Source of the DNA: JBBRXZ01 sp038232415
GTDB lineage: Bacteria; Patescibacteriota; Saccharimonadia; Saccharimonadales; UBA4665
Length of the DNA stretch: 64,000 nt
Direction of reading: 5' to 3'
NCBI GenBank assembly: GCA_038232415.1
Contig: JBBSHY010000001.1
Coordinates: forward strand, 13,963-77,962
A program made the translations under genes and the position numbers. How positions within the stretch are numbered: the stretch's first letter is position 1; the number at the start of each line of letters is the position of its first letter. The notes beneath the pieces were generated by a model, which was not told where the DNA came from, searched no databases, and worked only from the letters and a program-made list of their open reading frames with translations. Positions 15,589-24,699 of this stretch are shown here, one piece after another.

Positions 15589-16381
15589 CAAGTACGATAC
15601 TTACCGGACAGTGGTCTGAGCCCATGATTTTAGGATGGATGTTGGCGGCTTTAACTTTGCCCTTTAAGCTATTTGAGACTAGGAAGTAGTCGATACGCCA
15701 GCCGACGTTGCGTGCCCGGGAATTGGCGAAGTGGCTCCACCAGGTGTAGTATCCGTTACCTTGCTTGAAGAGCCGGAGAGTGTCTACGAAACCGGCGTCA
15801 AGAAAAGCCTGAAAACCGGCCCGTTCTTCGTCCGTAAAGCCTTTTTTGCCGCGGTTAGGGCCTGGGTTCGCCAGGTCATCCTCAGTGTGGGCGACGTTCA
15901 AATCACCGCAGAAAATGACAGGCTTAACCTTTTCCAGCCTTTTCATATAAGCCAGGAAAGCTGGATCCCAGTGTTTTTGCCGGAGCGGGATGCGGCTCAG
16001 ATCGTCCTTAGCGTTTGGCGTATAAACTGTAATGACCCAAAACTTGTCAAATTCGGCGGCGATAACCCTGCCTTCTTTGTTAGGGTCTCCGTAAATATCA
16101 CCGCTGACTTTATACTTGTCAATGATTTCCTGAGGAAATCCATTGATGACCTGAAGGGGCTTGATTTTGCTCAAGATGCCCGTACCGCTGTAGCCCGGCT
16201 TATCGGCGGAATACCAAAACGCGCTGTAATCGTTTAGTGGTACTTCTATTTGTTCCGGCTTAGCTTTGGTTTCCTGCAAAAGCAGGATATCGGGCTGCTC
16301 TGCTTTCAGAAAGGGTTCCCAGAGGGCCTTCTTGGCTACTGCCCTTATCCCGTTAACATTCCACGAGTAAATCTTAACCAT
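15581..16381 (-). CDS. xth: Exodeoxyribonuclease III (AP endonuclease)
   Basis: 266 residues. Base-excision-repair nuclease that cuts at abasic sites. Family motifs in order: YSWNVNGIRA, LLLQETKAK (metal Glu), YSGTGILSK, FCGDLNVAH (Asp/Asn pair), IDYFLVS and the final GSDHCPVSI with the catalytic Asp-His. Length is normal. TATACT lies 6 nt before the ATG, so the message is predicted leaderless; pyrH starts 49 nt away in the opposite direction. It leads the transcript with the frameshifted hydrolase, iminopeptidase, HAD phosphatase and ribokinase-fold gene. Confidence 0.95.
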   Translation of the reverse strand: MVKIYSWNVNGIRAVAKKALWEPFLKAEQPDILLLQETKAKPEQIEVPLNDYSAFWYSADKPGYSGTGILSKIKPLQVINGFPQEIIDKYKVSGDIYGDPNKEGRVIAAEFDKFWVITVYTPNAKDDLSRIPLRQKHWDPAFLAYMKRLEKVKPVIFCGDLNVAHTEDDLANPGPNRGKKGFTDEERAGFQAFLDAGFVDTLRLFKQGNGYYTWWSHFANSRARNVGWRIDYFLVSNSLKGKVKAANIHPKIMGSDHCPVSIVLDV

Positions 16382-16430
16382 AGGCCAAGTATAGCTTTAG
16401 GTATATGAATTTGCTAGACTTAGTGCCTAG

Positions 16431-17147
16431 ATGGGTACACCTCCTTACAAACGAGTCCTCTTGAAACTATCAGGCGAACAGCTAGCCGGCAAGTATGAAT
16501 TTGGTGTTGATCCGGAAATAGCTTCTTTCCTGGCGGCTGAAGTTAAGAAAGTTGTGGAAAAAGGTTGCGAGGTAGTGATGATAGTTGGAGGCGGTAATAT
16601 GGTGCGCGGCGCCGAAATTGCCGGCCAAGGCATTCGCCGGGTTACGGCTGACCAGATGGGCATGCTGAGCGGACTGATTAACTCTATGGCCATGACTGAT
16701 ATATTCGAAGCCAATGACGTCAAAACGCGCTGTCTAAGTAACATTTTTGCAACTCAAGTCGCTGAGTCATACTCTTATCGTCTCGCCGAAAAGCACCTGC
16801 AAAAAGACCGGGTTGTAATTGTCGCCGGCGGAACAGCTCGACCTTATGTCACCCACGATACAGCGGCAGTTAGCTTTGCTCTTGAACTGGATTGCGAGCT
16901 AGTCCTGAAGGCATCAAAATTCGAAGGTGTTTACGACAAAGACCCAGCCAAGTTTTCTGATGCTGTTAAGCTTGACCGAGTGTCCTTCCAAAGTGCTGTT
17001 GAAGACAATGCAATAAAAGTCATGGACAAAGCTGCTTTGGGTTTAGCCATGGAACAGCATAAGCCGATAGTTGTTTTTGATGCAATGAAAGCTGATAATT
17101 TTACAAAAATAGTGACCGGTGAATCTGTTGGCACGCTGATTAATTAA
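16431..17147 (+). CDS. pyrH: UMP kinase
   Basis: Phosphorylates UMP to UDP, linking the pyr genes at 34.7-37.3 kb to nucleotide pools. 238 residues, amino-acid-kinase fold: LLKLSGEQL (phosphate binding), VVMIVGGGNMVRG, RVTADQMGML, VIVAGGTARPYVTHDTAA and VYDKDPAKF. All family hallmarks are present. An extended -10 TGcTAGACT ends 10 nt before the ATG, leaving at most a few leader bases and no ribosome site. The last 8 nt overlap the convergent folB gene. Confidence 0.95.
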   Translation: MGTPPYKRVLLKLSGEQLAGKYEFGVDPEIASFLAAEVKKVVEKGCEVVMIVGGGNMVRGAEIAGQGIRRVTADQMGMLSGLINSMAMTDIFEANDVKTRCLSNIFATQVAESYSYRLAEKHLQKDRVVIVAGGTARPYVTHDTAAVSFALELDCELVLKASKFEGVYDKDPAKFSDAVKLDRVSFQSAVEDNAIKVMDKAALGLAMEQHKPIVVFDAMKADNFTKIVTGESVGTLIN

Positions 17148-17487
17148 ATAATTCTAACCTTACGCCAGGCACACCGCTTTTGAAAGCATCTAGTTTATCA
17201 ACCGAGACTATGGCTTTAACAACGCGTTTATCAAGTAAGACTTGATCGGCTATCTCCTGAGCTAGACTCTCAACCAGATTAAATGAGCTGCTTTTCGCGA
17301 TTGCAAGAATGGTATTTCTAAGTTCCGACCAATTGAGAGTGTCATTAATATTGTCGGAAATACCAGCCTTGTTACTGCTAAGCGCCAGTTCAACGTTGAC
17401 GTTGAAGCGCTGAGCTCGGTCTTTTTCGTGCTGGTGTATACCATGTTTGCCTTCAACTATCAGGTTTTTAACGCATATGACAAGCAT
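17140..17487 (-). CDS. folB: Dihydroneopterin aldolase
   Basis: 115 residues, the usual length. Folate biosynthesis enzyme cleaving dihydroneopterin to 6-hydroxymethyl-dihydropterin. Family features: KNLIVEGKHGIHQHEK (active-site Tyr is replaced by His in this GKHG context, as GxHG/GxYG variants occur), FNLVESLAQEIAD with the conserved Glu, and VKAIVSVDKLDAF. It lies 7 nt after folE, so the two are cotranscribed. folP, folK and folC are not in the window. Folate is needed by PurN and PurH in the purine cluster. Overlaps pyrH by 8 nt at the 3' ends. Confidence 0.85.
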   Translation of the reverse strand: MLVICVKNLIVEGKHGIHQHEKDRAQRFNVNVELALSSNKAGISDNINDTLNWSELRNTILAIAKSSSFNLVESLAQEIADQVLLDKRVVKAIVSVDKLDAFKSGVPGVRLELFN

Positions 17488-17494
17488 TGGTTAC

Positions 17495-18037
17495 CTACTT
17501 GTTAGCTTCAACCAGCTGAATGAATTCTGCGCGCGTACGGTGATCAGACTTGAAAATGCCCCGCACGCAGGAGGTAGTTGTTAGCACGCCTGGTTTTTGG
17601 ATGCCCCGCATTTCCATGCACAAGTGCCGGGCGTTTAATATAACACCTACGCCTTTTGGCCTAATGGCCTCCTTTAGAAACTCCGCTACCTGTACTGTTA
17701 TACGTTCCTGGTTCTGAAGCCGTCGGCTGACATGGTCAAGTATTCGCGCCACTTTGGACAGGCCGATGATCTTATCATCTGGTATGTAAGCAATCGCTCC
17801 GTGACCGAAAAAAGGGATCAGGTGATGCTCGCAAATGCTGTAGAAAGGTATCTGGGTTTGCACGACCATTTCATCATAGCCTTCACTTTCGAAGATTGTT
17901 GTCTCAAAGGGAGCCGGATTCAGGAATTCATCCAAAAAATGTTTATAACGCTTAGGTGTATCACGCAATCCTTCTCTCGAAGGCTCGTTGTCTAAGTGCT
18001 CGAGCAATTCGGCAATAACATCCTCTGGCTTCTTCAT
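17495..18037 (-). CDS. folE: GTP cyclohydrolase I
   Basis: 180 residues, family length. It converts GTP to dihydroneopterin triphosphate, the first folate step. The zinc site is visible: Cys-Glu-His-His in YSICEHHLIPF, and the third ligand Cys in ARHLCMEMRG. GLRDTPKRY and GLSKVARILD are diagnostic, and QVAEFLKEAIRPKGVGVI matches the GTP-binding region. It has an AAGG about 7 nt upstream of the ATG. Operon with folB (7-nt gap). Separated by 23 nt from the Clp-type ATPase upstream on the same strand, so it may be read through from there. Confidence 0.95.
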   Translation of the reverse strand: MKKPEDVIAELLEHLDNEPSREGLRDTPKRYKHFLDEFLNPAPFETTIFESEGYDEMVVQTQIPFYSICEHHLIPFFGHGAIAYIPDDKIIGLSKVARILDHVSRRLQNQERITVQVAEFLKEAIRPKGVGVILNARHLCMEMRGIQKPGVLTTTSCVRGIFKSDHRTRAEFIQLVEANK

Positions 18038-18060
18038 GGTTATACCTTACCATAGTTGGC

Positions 18061-20424
18061 TTAACTCAAGTCGTTAGCGTCGAGTGTAATATGATCACCG
18101 GGCTTAGCTTCACCTCGAAGGATCTTTTGAGCAATTGTGTCTTCGACGGCACGCTGTAAAGTACGGCGCATAGGACGGGCGCCAAGACGTGGATCGTAAC
18201 CCGCAGTTACTATTGCTTCTGTGGCGGCCGGCGTCAGTTCCACGGATATGTTCTGATTGGCCAGGGTCTGGTTTATCTCGTTCAGCATTAACCCGACTAC
18301 TTGGCTAAGCTCACTCTGGTTAAGGGGCCGGAATAGTACCATTCCGTCGAAACGGTTAAGAAGTTCTGGCTTAAACTGGCCGCTGCGTATAAGCTCGTCT
18401 GTAAACTCCGCCTGGAAGCTTTCGAGTGTTTCGCCTTTTTGGACACGCTCGCGGATAGTTTGAGCACCGGCATTAGAAGTGGTGATGATAATGCAGTCTT
18501 TGAAAGATACAGGCCGCCCGCCCGTATCAGTCAACTGCCCCTCGTCAAGCAGCTGCAGCAACAGGTTAAGAATATTGGGATGAGCTTTTTCGATCTCGTC
18601 GAGCAAAACAACGCTGAAAGGCTGCTCACGTACAGCCATGATCAGGCTTTTGCTCTCAGCCCGGCCGTCAGACAGCAAACGGCTCACGTCTTCAGGCTGC
18701 TGATATTCGCTCATGTCCAGACGGCGCATATTGCTCTCCGCACCAAAGTAGGTGGCAGCGATGGCTTTGGCAAGCTCGGTCTTCCCTACGCCGGTGGGTC
18801 CCAAGAACAAAAAGCTGCCAATAGGTCTTCGGGGGTTGGCTACACCCGCCCTGGCCCGGCGCAAGGCGTCGGCTACGACTTTAACGGCATGGGTTTGGTT
18901 GATCATCCGTTCATGGATTTTAGCTTCAAGGTTAAGTAAGGCGTCGGCTTCGGCCGGTGCGGCGCTGCTGACTTTAACGCCACGGGTTTGCTCGATGGCT
19001 TTTTGGACGCTTACAGAATTAATTATGGAGTCTTCGCTATGCGACACGGACTGCTGGAGTAGTTTGATGGCCTTGCCTGGGTAGGCTTCGTCTTGTTCGT
19101 AGCGTCCGCTTAAACGGTAGGCTTCATGCAGCGCTTCGTATGCAACCAGTACATGATGCTGATTCTCCAGACTAACAGCAGTGTCTTCGAGGACTCTCAT
19201 GACATCAGATTCCGACATTTCTTGCAGGATAACAGGTGTTAACAAGCTGGCTAAACTTTGGTTTGCAGTCTTGAGGCGTTGAAAATCACCGGGTGACAGG
19301 GCCAGGATCATCGGTACTGCCTGGGCTTGGATTATAGATAATAATATATGAGTAGCATCAAAAGAGCCCGGTCCTGTGCTGAAGAAGAGCTGGGCATCGT
19401 CGAAAAACAAGATAATATGGCCGGCGTGGGAGGCTTCGTTCGCCAGGCTGAGCATAATGCGTTCCAGTTCACCTGGTCCGCTGGCCCGGGAGGTAATGTC
19501 TGTGGCATTAAGTGCGATAACCTGGTGGTAGGCCAGTGCCGGCCCGGTACTTCCCTCTATAAGCCGCTGAGCCAAAGCGTAGACACTGGTGGTTTTGCCA
19601 ATACCATCCGGTCCAATCAGGGCTACGGCGCTAGTGTGGTTGTTGAAAGCACTTTCAATTGCCATTACACCGGCTGACTTAGTGAGCCAGCCATAGTGCG
19701 CGCCATGCCCAGTGATGCTCAGGCTAACATTTTGCCCAAAGCGGTCTAGGAGTGGCGTAAAGCCAAAGGCCCAGTCACGGCCGATGCCGCCCAGATCACG
19801 TTTAATCAAATGAGTATCGGCCAAGTTACGGCCTAGCCAATTGGCCAGGGCTTCAATATCGTTTGGCTGTGCTTTAAGCTGAATGAGCAGCTGCTTAATG
19901 GGCTCCGACACCAAAAGAAGGCCGGCAACGATGAAACCCAGTTCAATAGTGGGACTTTCATGCCTCTCGGCTAATTTCTTGGCTATCTCGAAGGCCCGTT
20001 CCAGGTCGGCCGGATTGTTACTTAGCTGGGTTTCTACCACGTCAGTTGTTATTAATAAGTGGTTGACGAAAAAGATGGCCTGCCAATGGTCGTTCAGTGC
20101 CCGCCAGATAGCCTGTGGCTGAGGCTCTGTACCTGGTTTCAGGCGCTCAAGAACGTCGACTGATAATTTACCGGTTAGATCCTGGCTTGTGGGGGGTAAA
20201 ACCGAAAGCTGTCGTCTCCACCAGATGGCTGGAAGATAGCAAGTTAACGCGGGGGCAGCCAGCAAAAGTGTGAAATGAATGCCCGAAATAAAACCCAGCG
20301 CTATACCTGCCGAAGCCGCCAGACTGCCGACAATGAGCAGGATTTGATACCCGTTACTGCCAATAGATTTGCCTAGCCTGGCCTCTGCCGCTCGTTGGCT
20401 GTGCAGATTAATTAACGGATCCAT
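18061..20424 (-). CDS. Membrane-anchored ClpB/ClpC-type double AAA+ ATPase
   Basis: 787 residues. Two N-terminal membrane segments (about 27-46 and 50-68), a degenerate Clp-N-like helical region (about 130-190), a first AAA+ module (Walker A GPDGIGKTT near 271; Walker B reads FFDDAQ, Asp in place of the usual catalytic Glu, near 341), and a second module (GPTGVGKTE near 542; VVLLDEIEKAH; C-terminal GYDPRLGARPMRR). The second module looks fully active; the first may bind without hydrolysing well. I do not see the IGF/LGF-type loop that docks ClpP, so a ClpB-like or ClpP-independent unfoldase at the membrane is plausible. Overlaps the small membrane-protein gene by 13 nt. Confidence 0.88.
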   Translation of the reverse strand: MDPLINLHSQRAAEARLGKSIGSNGYQILLIVGSLAASAGIALGFISGIHFTLLLAAPALTCYLPAIWWRRQLSVLPPTSQDLTGKLSVDVLERLKPGTEPQPQAIWRALNDHWQAIFFVNHLLITTDVVETQLSNNPADLERAFEIAKKLAERHESPTIELGFIVAGLLLVSEPIKQLLIQLKAQPNDIEALANWLGRNLADTHLIKRDLGGIGRDWAFGFTPLLDRFGQNVSLSITGHGAHYGWLTKSAGVMAIESAFNNHTSAVALIGPDGIGKTTSVYALAQRLIEGSTGPALAYHQVIALNATDITSRASGPGELERIMLSLANEASHAGHIILFFDDAQLFFSTGPGSFDATHILLSIIQAQAVPMILALSPGDFQRLKTANQSLASLLTPVILQEMSESDVMRVLEDTAVSLENQHHVLVAYEALHEAYRLSGRYEQDEAYPGKAIKLLQQSVSHSEDSIINSVSVQKAIEQTRGVKVSSAAPAEADALLNLEAKIHERMINQTHAVKVVADALRRARAGVANPRRPIGSFLFLGPTGVGKTELAKAIAATYFGAESNMRRLDMSEYQQPEDVSRLLSDGRAESKSLIMAVREQPFSVVLLDEIEKAHPNILNLLLQLLDEGQLTDTGGRPVSFKDCIIITTSNAGAQTIRERVQKGETLESFQAEFTDELIRSGQFKPELLNRFDGMVLFRPLNQSELSQVVGLMLNEINQTLANQNISVELTPAATEAIVTAGYDPRLGARPMRRTLQRAVEDTIAQKILRGEAKPGDHITLDANDLS

Positions 20425-20783
20425 AAGAGCACCCCGGCTATCAGGTTACCAGGAATAGCTATTGGCAAGAGCGGCCATATTATGAGCTCTACAACTGTCA
20501 GAAGCGCCACTAAAATATAGGCAAACAGCGCGGCAAGCAGTACGATTAAACGCACTACAAAGCCGATAGACCGGCTGAACAAATTATCACCCCAGGCGTG
20601 CCAGCGATCTATTAGGCTCGCCCCGGGGTAAGTAATAATTCGCCGCCAGGGTGCAAATAGTGTCTTTAACAGTTGTTTAACTGAGAAAGCTATTAATACA
20701 CCTTGCAAGCGGGGTGCGAAACTCTTTGCGACCAGTCCCCACCCCCGACCATACCACCAGGAGAAAAAAGCAATAACAAGCAT
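20412..20783 (-). CDS. Small multi-pass membrane protein paired with the Clp ATPase
   Basis: 123 residues from the ATG at 20783; the first ATG at 20789 is only 1 nt from a TGcTACAAT box, while 20783 is 7 nt from it, fitting the leaderless spacing seen across the window. Three hydrophobic stretches: near the N-terminus (MLVIAFFSWWYG), the middle (IGFVVRLIVLLAALFAYILVALLTVVELIIWPLL) and the C-terminus (LIAGVLLWI). Between them is a basic region (VKQLLKTLFAPWRR). No family recognised. Its last 13 nt overlap the membrane-anchored Clp ATPase start, so the two are probably cotranslated and may interact in the membrane. Confidence 0.7.
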   Translation of the reverse strand: MLVIAFFSWWYGRGWGLVAKSFAPRLQGVLIAFSVKQLLKTLFAPWRRIITYPGASLIDRWHAWGDNLFSRSIGFVVRLIVLLAALFAYILVALLTVVELIIWPLLPIAIPGNLIAGVLLWIR

Positions 20784-20813
20784 AGGCATAATTGTAGCAT
20801 TCTTTACAGTTAC

Positions 20814-20903
20814 TGGCGGAGGGAGAGGGATTTGAACCCTCGATAGGGTTACCCCTATACCGCCTTTCCAAGACGGCGCACTAGACCACTATGCGACCCC
20901 TCC
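20814..20903 (-). tRNA. tRNA-Ser (anticodon GGA)
   Basis: 90 nt including encoded CCA. Acceptor GGAGGGG pairs with TCCCTCC; the anticodon loop TTGGAAA gives GGA; the long variable arm (GGGGTAACCCC-type hairpin) identifies tRNA-Ser; T-arm GAGGGTTCAAATCCCTC. TATACT lies about 12 nt upstream of the 5' end. Confidence 0.95.
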
Positions 20904-21000
20904 CTGTACGTCGTAAGTATAACAAATCAAAGAACGTACGAATAATTACTACAAGGACATATTGCAGATTATGCAAATAAAGGACTACACTAATGTAGGA

Positions 21001-21894
21001 ATGGCTCTGATTGAACTAAAAGACGTCAGTAAACTGTACGGCTTCGGCGATGCTACTACTTTAGCGCTTGACGAGGTTAGTTTGACGATTGAAAAAGGCG
21101 AGTTCGTAGCCGTCATGGGACCGAGCGGCTGCGGTAAAAGCACACTGATGAATGTTATCGGTCTGCTTGACCGGCCAAGCCATGGTCAATATAGGTTGGA
21201 AAGCAAGTCCGTAGCCCGGTTGCGCCCTAATCAGGCAGCAAAAATACGCCGTGATAAAGTCGGGTTTATATTCCAGTCGTATAACTTAGTGCCCCGTCTC
21301 ACGGCTTTGGAAAACGTAGCATTGCCGCTAACCTATAAGGGCTATTCATTAACCCGGCGGACAAAATTAGCCAGCCAGATGCTGGAACGGGTTGGCGCTC
21401 AGGCGCGGGAATATTTTTTACCTAGTCAGCTGAGCGGCGGCCAGACTCAGAGTGTCGCGATTGCCCGGGCGCTTGTAAATGAGCCTAAGCTGATTATTGC
21501 CGACGAGCCGACAGGTAATCTGGACAGCGCCAGCTCGCGTCTGGTAATGGAGCTGCTGGCTGACATCCATAAAACCGGCAATACTATTTTATTCGTGACC
21601 CATAATCCGGAGCTGACACGCTATGCAACCCGCGTGGTATACATGCATGACGGCAGCATTATTCACGACGAAAAGACTGTTCTGGGTCAGGTGGCTACAA
21701 CGGCTAAGAAGGTATTGTATACACTACCTACCACGAATGAAGAAGATGACCTGGCAGGCGTCTCGGCACTTATGAAAGCTTTGCCTGATAAGGCAGGTAT
21801 CAGGCCAAAACGTAAAAAAGCGGTAGCGAAATCTAAACCTATTACGCGCAGAAAAGCCCACAAAACTGGTATACGAGTGAGAAAAAAGGCATGA
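21001..21894 (+). CDS. ABC transporter ATP-binding subunit, MacB/LolD type
   Basis: 297 residues from the ATG at 21001 (in-frame ATG at 20971 and TTG at 20962 upstream are alternatives; none has an ideal ribosome site). Intact nucleotide-binding domain: Walker A GPSGCGKS, Q-loop FQSYNLVPRL, signature LSGGQTQSVAIARAL, Walker B LIIADEPTGNLDS and switch His in FVTHNPEL. Compared with LolD/MacB domains it has an extra ~60-residue C-terminal tail that ends strongly basic (KRKKAVAKSK ... RRKAHKTGIRVRKKA), possibly contacting membrane or nucleic acid. The stop overlaps the permease start as ATGA. Divergent from tRNA-Ser. Confidence 0.92.
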   Translation: MALIELKDVSKLYGFGDATTLALDEVSLTIEKGEFVAVMGPSGCGKSTLMNVIGLLDRPSHGQYRLESKSVARLRPNQAAKIRRDKVGFIFQSYNLVPRLTALENVALPLTYKGYSLTRRTKLASQMLERVGAQAREYFLPSQLSGGQTQSVAIARALVNEPKLIIADEPTGNLDSASSRLVMELLADIHKTGNTILFVTHNPELTRYATRVVYMHDGSIIHDEKTVLGQVATTAKKVLYTLPTTNEEDDLAGVSALMKALPDKAGIRPKRKKAVAKSKPITRRKAHKTGIRVRKKA

Positions 21895-23126
21895 GGTCCC
21901 TGTCACATGGCCATCTGAAAGCCGGGTTTGACTCTGTACGGAGCGCGAAGCTGCGTAGTTTCTGGACAATTCTCGGTGTGATTATAGGTGTGGCATCGGT
22001 AATTATTATCGTGGCTATTGGAGAAGGCATTAAGCAGCAGGTTGAGGGCCAGATCCATCACTTTGGCAAAAATATCATCACGGTACGCCCAGCCCAGTTG
22101 AGCACGACTTCGGCCTCAGGCAGTAAGAGTCTGGATCTGATTTCTGGATTGAACGTTAGTGCTCCGCTTACAACCAAAGACGTTATAATAATCGGCCAAG
22201 TTAAAGGTTTGGGCGCATATGCGCCGCTTACTATAACTACTGGCAGTGTGGACGGCGGTCATGGCACTTACCGCGATGGCTTAGTGCTGGGAACGACCAG
22301 TGATTTACCCAGCCTGATTAACCAGTCGCTAGCTTACGGCAGCTTTTGGGGTGAGGATGACGCAGACGCTAACATAGCCGTACTTGGCCAGCATGCCGTG
22401 GACCAGATATTTGATGAAGATGTACCGCTCGGCCGCAGCTTCACCTTTCATGGACAACGCTTTATTGTCCGTGGTATTTTCAATCAGTTCACCACGACAC
22501 CACTTAGCCAGCAGGCTAACTTTAATAATGCCATTTTTATTCCTAATGATGTGGCAGAAAGACTGACTAATAACAACGCAGCGACGTATGCTGTTTTGGC
22601 TCGTTCAAGAGACGCTAAGCAAACGGCACATATTGCCGCGAATATACGCCAGGCACTTGGCAAGTCGCAAGGCGGTCAGGGCGGCTTCAATGTGCAGATC
22701 GGTAATCAAAACCTTACAACAAGTGACAGCATATTGACTTTGATGACGCAGCTTATAGCTGGAATAGCAGCTATATCGTTGTTTGTAGGCGGTATAGGTA
22801 TTATGAATGTCATGCTGGTTTCTGTCACAGAACGGATGCATGAAATCGGTATCAGGAAAGCTATTGGGGCGACAAATCGTCAGATAATGAGTCAGTTCTT
22901 AGTTGAATCCAGCGTTCTAACTTTATCGGGAGGAGTTATCGGCATTATCTTGGCGTTTTTGATTGATATTGGTCTGCGCCTGGCAACAAACCTCAAACCA
23001 ATTATCAGTTGGCAAATAGTAGTTATAGCTACCAGTGTTTCGTTTTTGGTGGGTATAATATTCGGCACTGTACCGGCTGTCAAAGCTGCCTACAAAGATC
23101 CTATCGAAGCCCTGCGCAGCGAGTAA
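21891..23126 (+). CDS. MacB-like ABC permease (FtsX fold)
   Basis: 411 residues. A membrane helix after the N-terminal segment (FWTILGVIIGVASVIIIVAIG), a ~230-residue extracytoplasmic MacB_PCD-type domain, then three membrane helices (SILTLMTQLIAGIAAISLFVGGIG region; LTLSGGVIGIILAFLIDIGL; VIATSVSFLVGIIFGTVPA). The coupling motif ERMHEIGIRKAIGATNRQI is typical of the MacB/FtsX family. With the ATPase it forms a type VII ABC system that in Gram-positive-type cells exports peptides or toxic compounds or transmits force rather than importing. The substrate is unknown; no MacA-like adaptor is adjacent. Confidence 0.9.
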   Translation: MRSLSHGHLKAGFDSVRSAKLRSFWTILGVIIGVASVIIIVAIGEGIKQQVEGQIHHFGKNIITVRPAQLSTTSASGSKSLDLISGLNVSAPLTTKDVIIIGQVKGLGAYAPLTITTGSVDGGHGTYRDGLVLGTTSDLPSLINQSLAYGSFWGEDDADANIAVLGQHAVDQIFDEDVPLGRSFTFHGQRFIVRGIFNQFTTTPLSQQANFNNAIFIPNDVAERLTNNNAATYAVLARSRDAKQTAHIAANIRQALGKSQGGQGGFNVQIGNQNLTTSDSILTLMTQLIAGIAAISLFVGGIGIMNVMLVSVTERMHEIGIRKAIGATNRQIMSQFLVESSVLTLSGGVIGIILAFLIDIGLRLATNLKPIISWQIVVIATSVSFLVGIIFGTVPAVKAAYKDPIEALRSE

Positions 23127-23133
23127 AAAAATG

Positions 23134-24507
23134 CTAGAAAAGGGATATCACACCAGCAACTGCCACGACTACCATCATTGCAGTAATTGCCCAACCAAAG
23201 TAAGTAGTAGAGCGTTTATTTGTCCATCGGCCCATGACTTTTTTCTTGCTGCTTATAATGACTACAAGCGACAAAATAATCGGCGCAACAAGGCCGTTTA
23301 TGAAAGCGGCATAGATCAAAGCTTTGATGGGGTCTATATTCAGGAAGTTAATCGATAGACCTACGAGCATAGAAATTATTATGACGCCGTAAAAGGCGTG
23401 AGCTTGCTTCAAAGGCCTGTACAGGCCTTCACGCCACCGGAAGCTCTCACTTAACGCGTAACTGGTAGATCCGGCCAGGACAGGTATTGCCAAGAAACCA
23501 GTCCCGATAATACCGACGGCAAACAGGAAGTACGTGGCGTTGCCGGCAAAGGGTCTCAAAGCTTCAGCGGCCTGGGAGGCAGACTCGATATTGGTGATAC
23601 CATGTGCGAAGAGGACGCCTCCGCAGGCAGCAATGATAAAAAACATAACCAGGTTGCTCAGAAACATGCCCGACCACACGTCAATACGCATGCTCTTAAT
23701 GTCGGCCGGTGACGTGGCAGTTCGTCGTTCATGCTGAGTAATTTTGCCCTGCAGAATCTGTTCCTCTACTTCTTGCGAGGTCTGCCAGAAGAATAAGTAT
23801 GGCGATATAGTGGTGCCCAGAACAGCACATAACAGGACTATTTCGGTTTTGCCAAAATGGATGCTTGGGACAAAACCGCGTGAAAGCACATCACCCCAGT
23901 TTAAGTGAGCCAAAAGTGCTGAGAATACATAGGCCAGCAGCACCATAGCCAGCCATTTCAGATAACGGGCATAGCGGATGTACGGTGTAAAAATCTGTAA
24001 CCCCAAACTGAGGGCAGTAAATCCAGCGACCAGCCAGCCATAACCTAGCTGTGGGTGGAGTAGTTGAGAGGCCTTTGCCATAGCACCTAGGTCCGCACCT
24101 ATATTTATTGCGTTGGCGATAAATAACATTGACGCGCAGGTATACAAAACTTTTCGATTAAAATGGACCCGGATGTTGCCAGCCAGCCCTCTGCCTGTAA
24201 CTAAACCGATGCGGGCACACATCTCCTGGATAATTGCCGACAGCGGAAACGTCCAAGGTGCCAGCCACAAGAAATGATAGCCGAATTGGGCGCCGGTTTG
24301 TGAGTAAGTGGCAATGCCCGACGGGTCATCATCAGAAGCGCCGGTGGTAAGACCTGGCCCCAGCATATGCCAGTAGTCTTCTGTTTTTCTTACGAGCTCA
24401 CCATTCTGTAACCCGGCGGAAATTTTCTGCGTGGTGACGATACTGCGATCCAGAAACTCAGCTGGGGCTTCAGCACTTTTGCGAAATATGTCTTTTTGTT
24501 TAGTCAT
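23134..24507 (-). CDS. Nramp-family divalent metal transporter, DPSG-type
   Basis: 457 residues with about 11 hydrophobic helices. Nramp proteins move Mn2+ or Fe2+ with protons. The first-helix DPGN motif is replaced by DDDPSGIATYSQTGAQFGY, and the sixth-helix MPH motif by TTISPYLFFWQTSQEVEEQ, so the canonical metal-binding Met is missing. This matches the branch of Nramp-like transporters found widely in bacteria whose metal preference is less clear and may include Mg2+. The N-terminus (~40 residues) is cytoplasmic. It is convergent with the ABC permease (7-nt gap). Confidence 0.85.
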   Translation of the reverse strand: MTKQKDIFRKSAEAPAEFLDRSIVTTQKISAGLQNGELVRKTEDYWHMLGPGLTTGASDDDPSGIATYSQTGAQFGYHFLWLAPWTFPLSAIIQEMCARIGLVTGRGLAGNIRVHFNRKVLYTCASMLFIANAINIGADLGAMAKASQLLHPQLGYGWLVAGFTALSLGLQIFTPYIRYARYLKWLAMVLLAYVFSALLAHLNWGDVLSRGFVPSIHFGKTEIVLLCAVLGTTISPYLFFWQTSQEVEEQILQGKITQHERRTATSPADIKSMRIDVWSGMFLSNLVMFFIIAACGGVLFAHGITNIESASQAAEALRPFAGNATYFLFAVGIIGTGFLAIPVLAGSTSYALSESFRWREGLYRPLKQAHAFYGVIIISMLVGLSINFLNIDPIKALIYAAFINGLVAPIILSLVVIISSKKKVMGRWTNKRSTTYFGWAITAMMVVVAVAGVISLF

Positions 24508-24699
24508 AATTGTGACACAAGAAAATTGTGCTTATTTTTTGTTTCTTATTGTGGAATACTCCTGAGAATTGTACCATAAACTTTTAAAAAATTTGTTCGT
24601 AATTATGCCAAAAGCGTTTATGCAGGAAACTCATAATGGTTAACAGCCTTAGCACTAACAGATCAAAATAGAGACGTCGAACCCAATCATAAGCTTGGT
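24508..24699 (-). promoter_or_regulatory. Leader region of the Nramp gene
   Basis: 192 nt. A TACAAT -10 box is at 24568-24573 (minus strand), giving a leader of about 55 nt, unlike most genes here. A perfect CACAA-N5-TTGTG inverted repeat at 24516-24530 sits where a ribosome site should be, 8 nt before the ATG, and could be a metalloregulator operator or a translational control element. I see no conserved riboswitch fold. Confidence 0.35.

Noticed and set aside
24508..24699. Manganese (yybP-ykoY) riboswitch ahead of the Nramp gene
   Set aside because: The predicted leader is ~55 nt, too short, and the conserved junction sequences are not seen.
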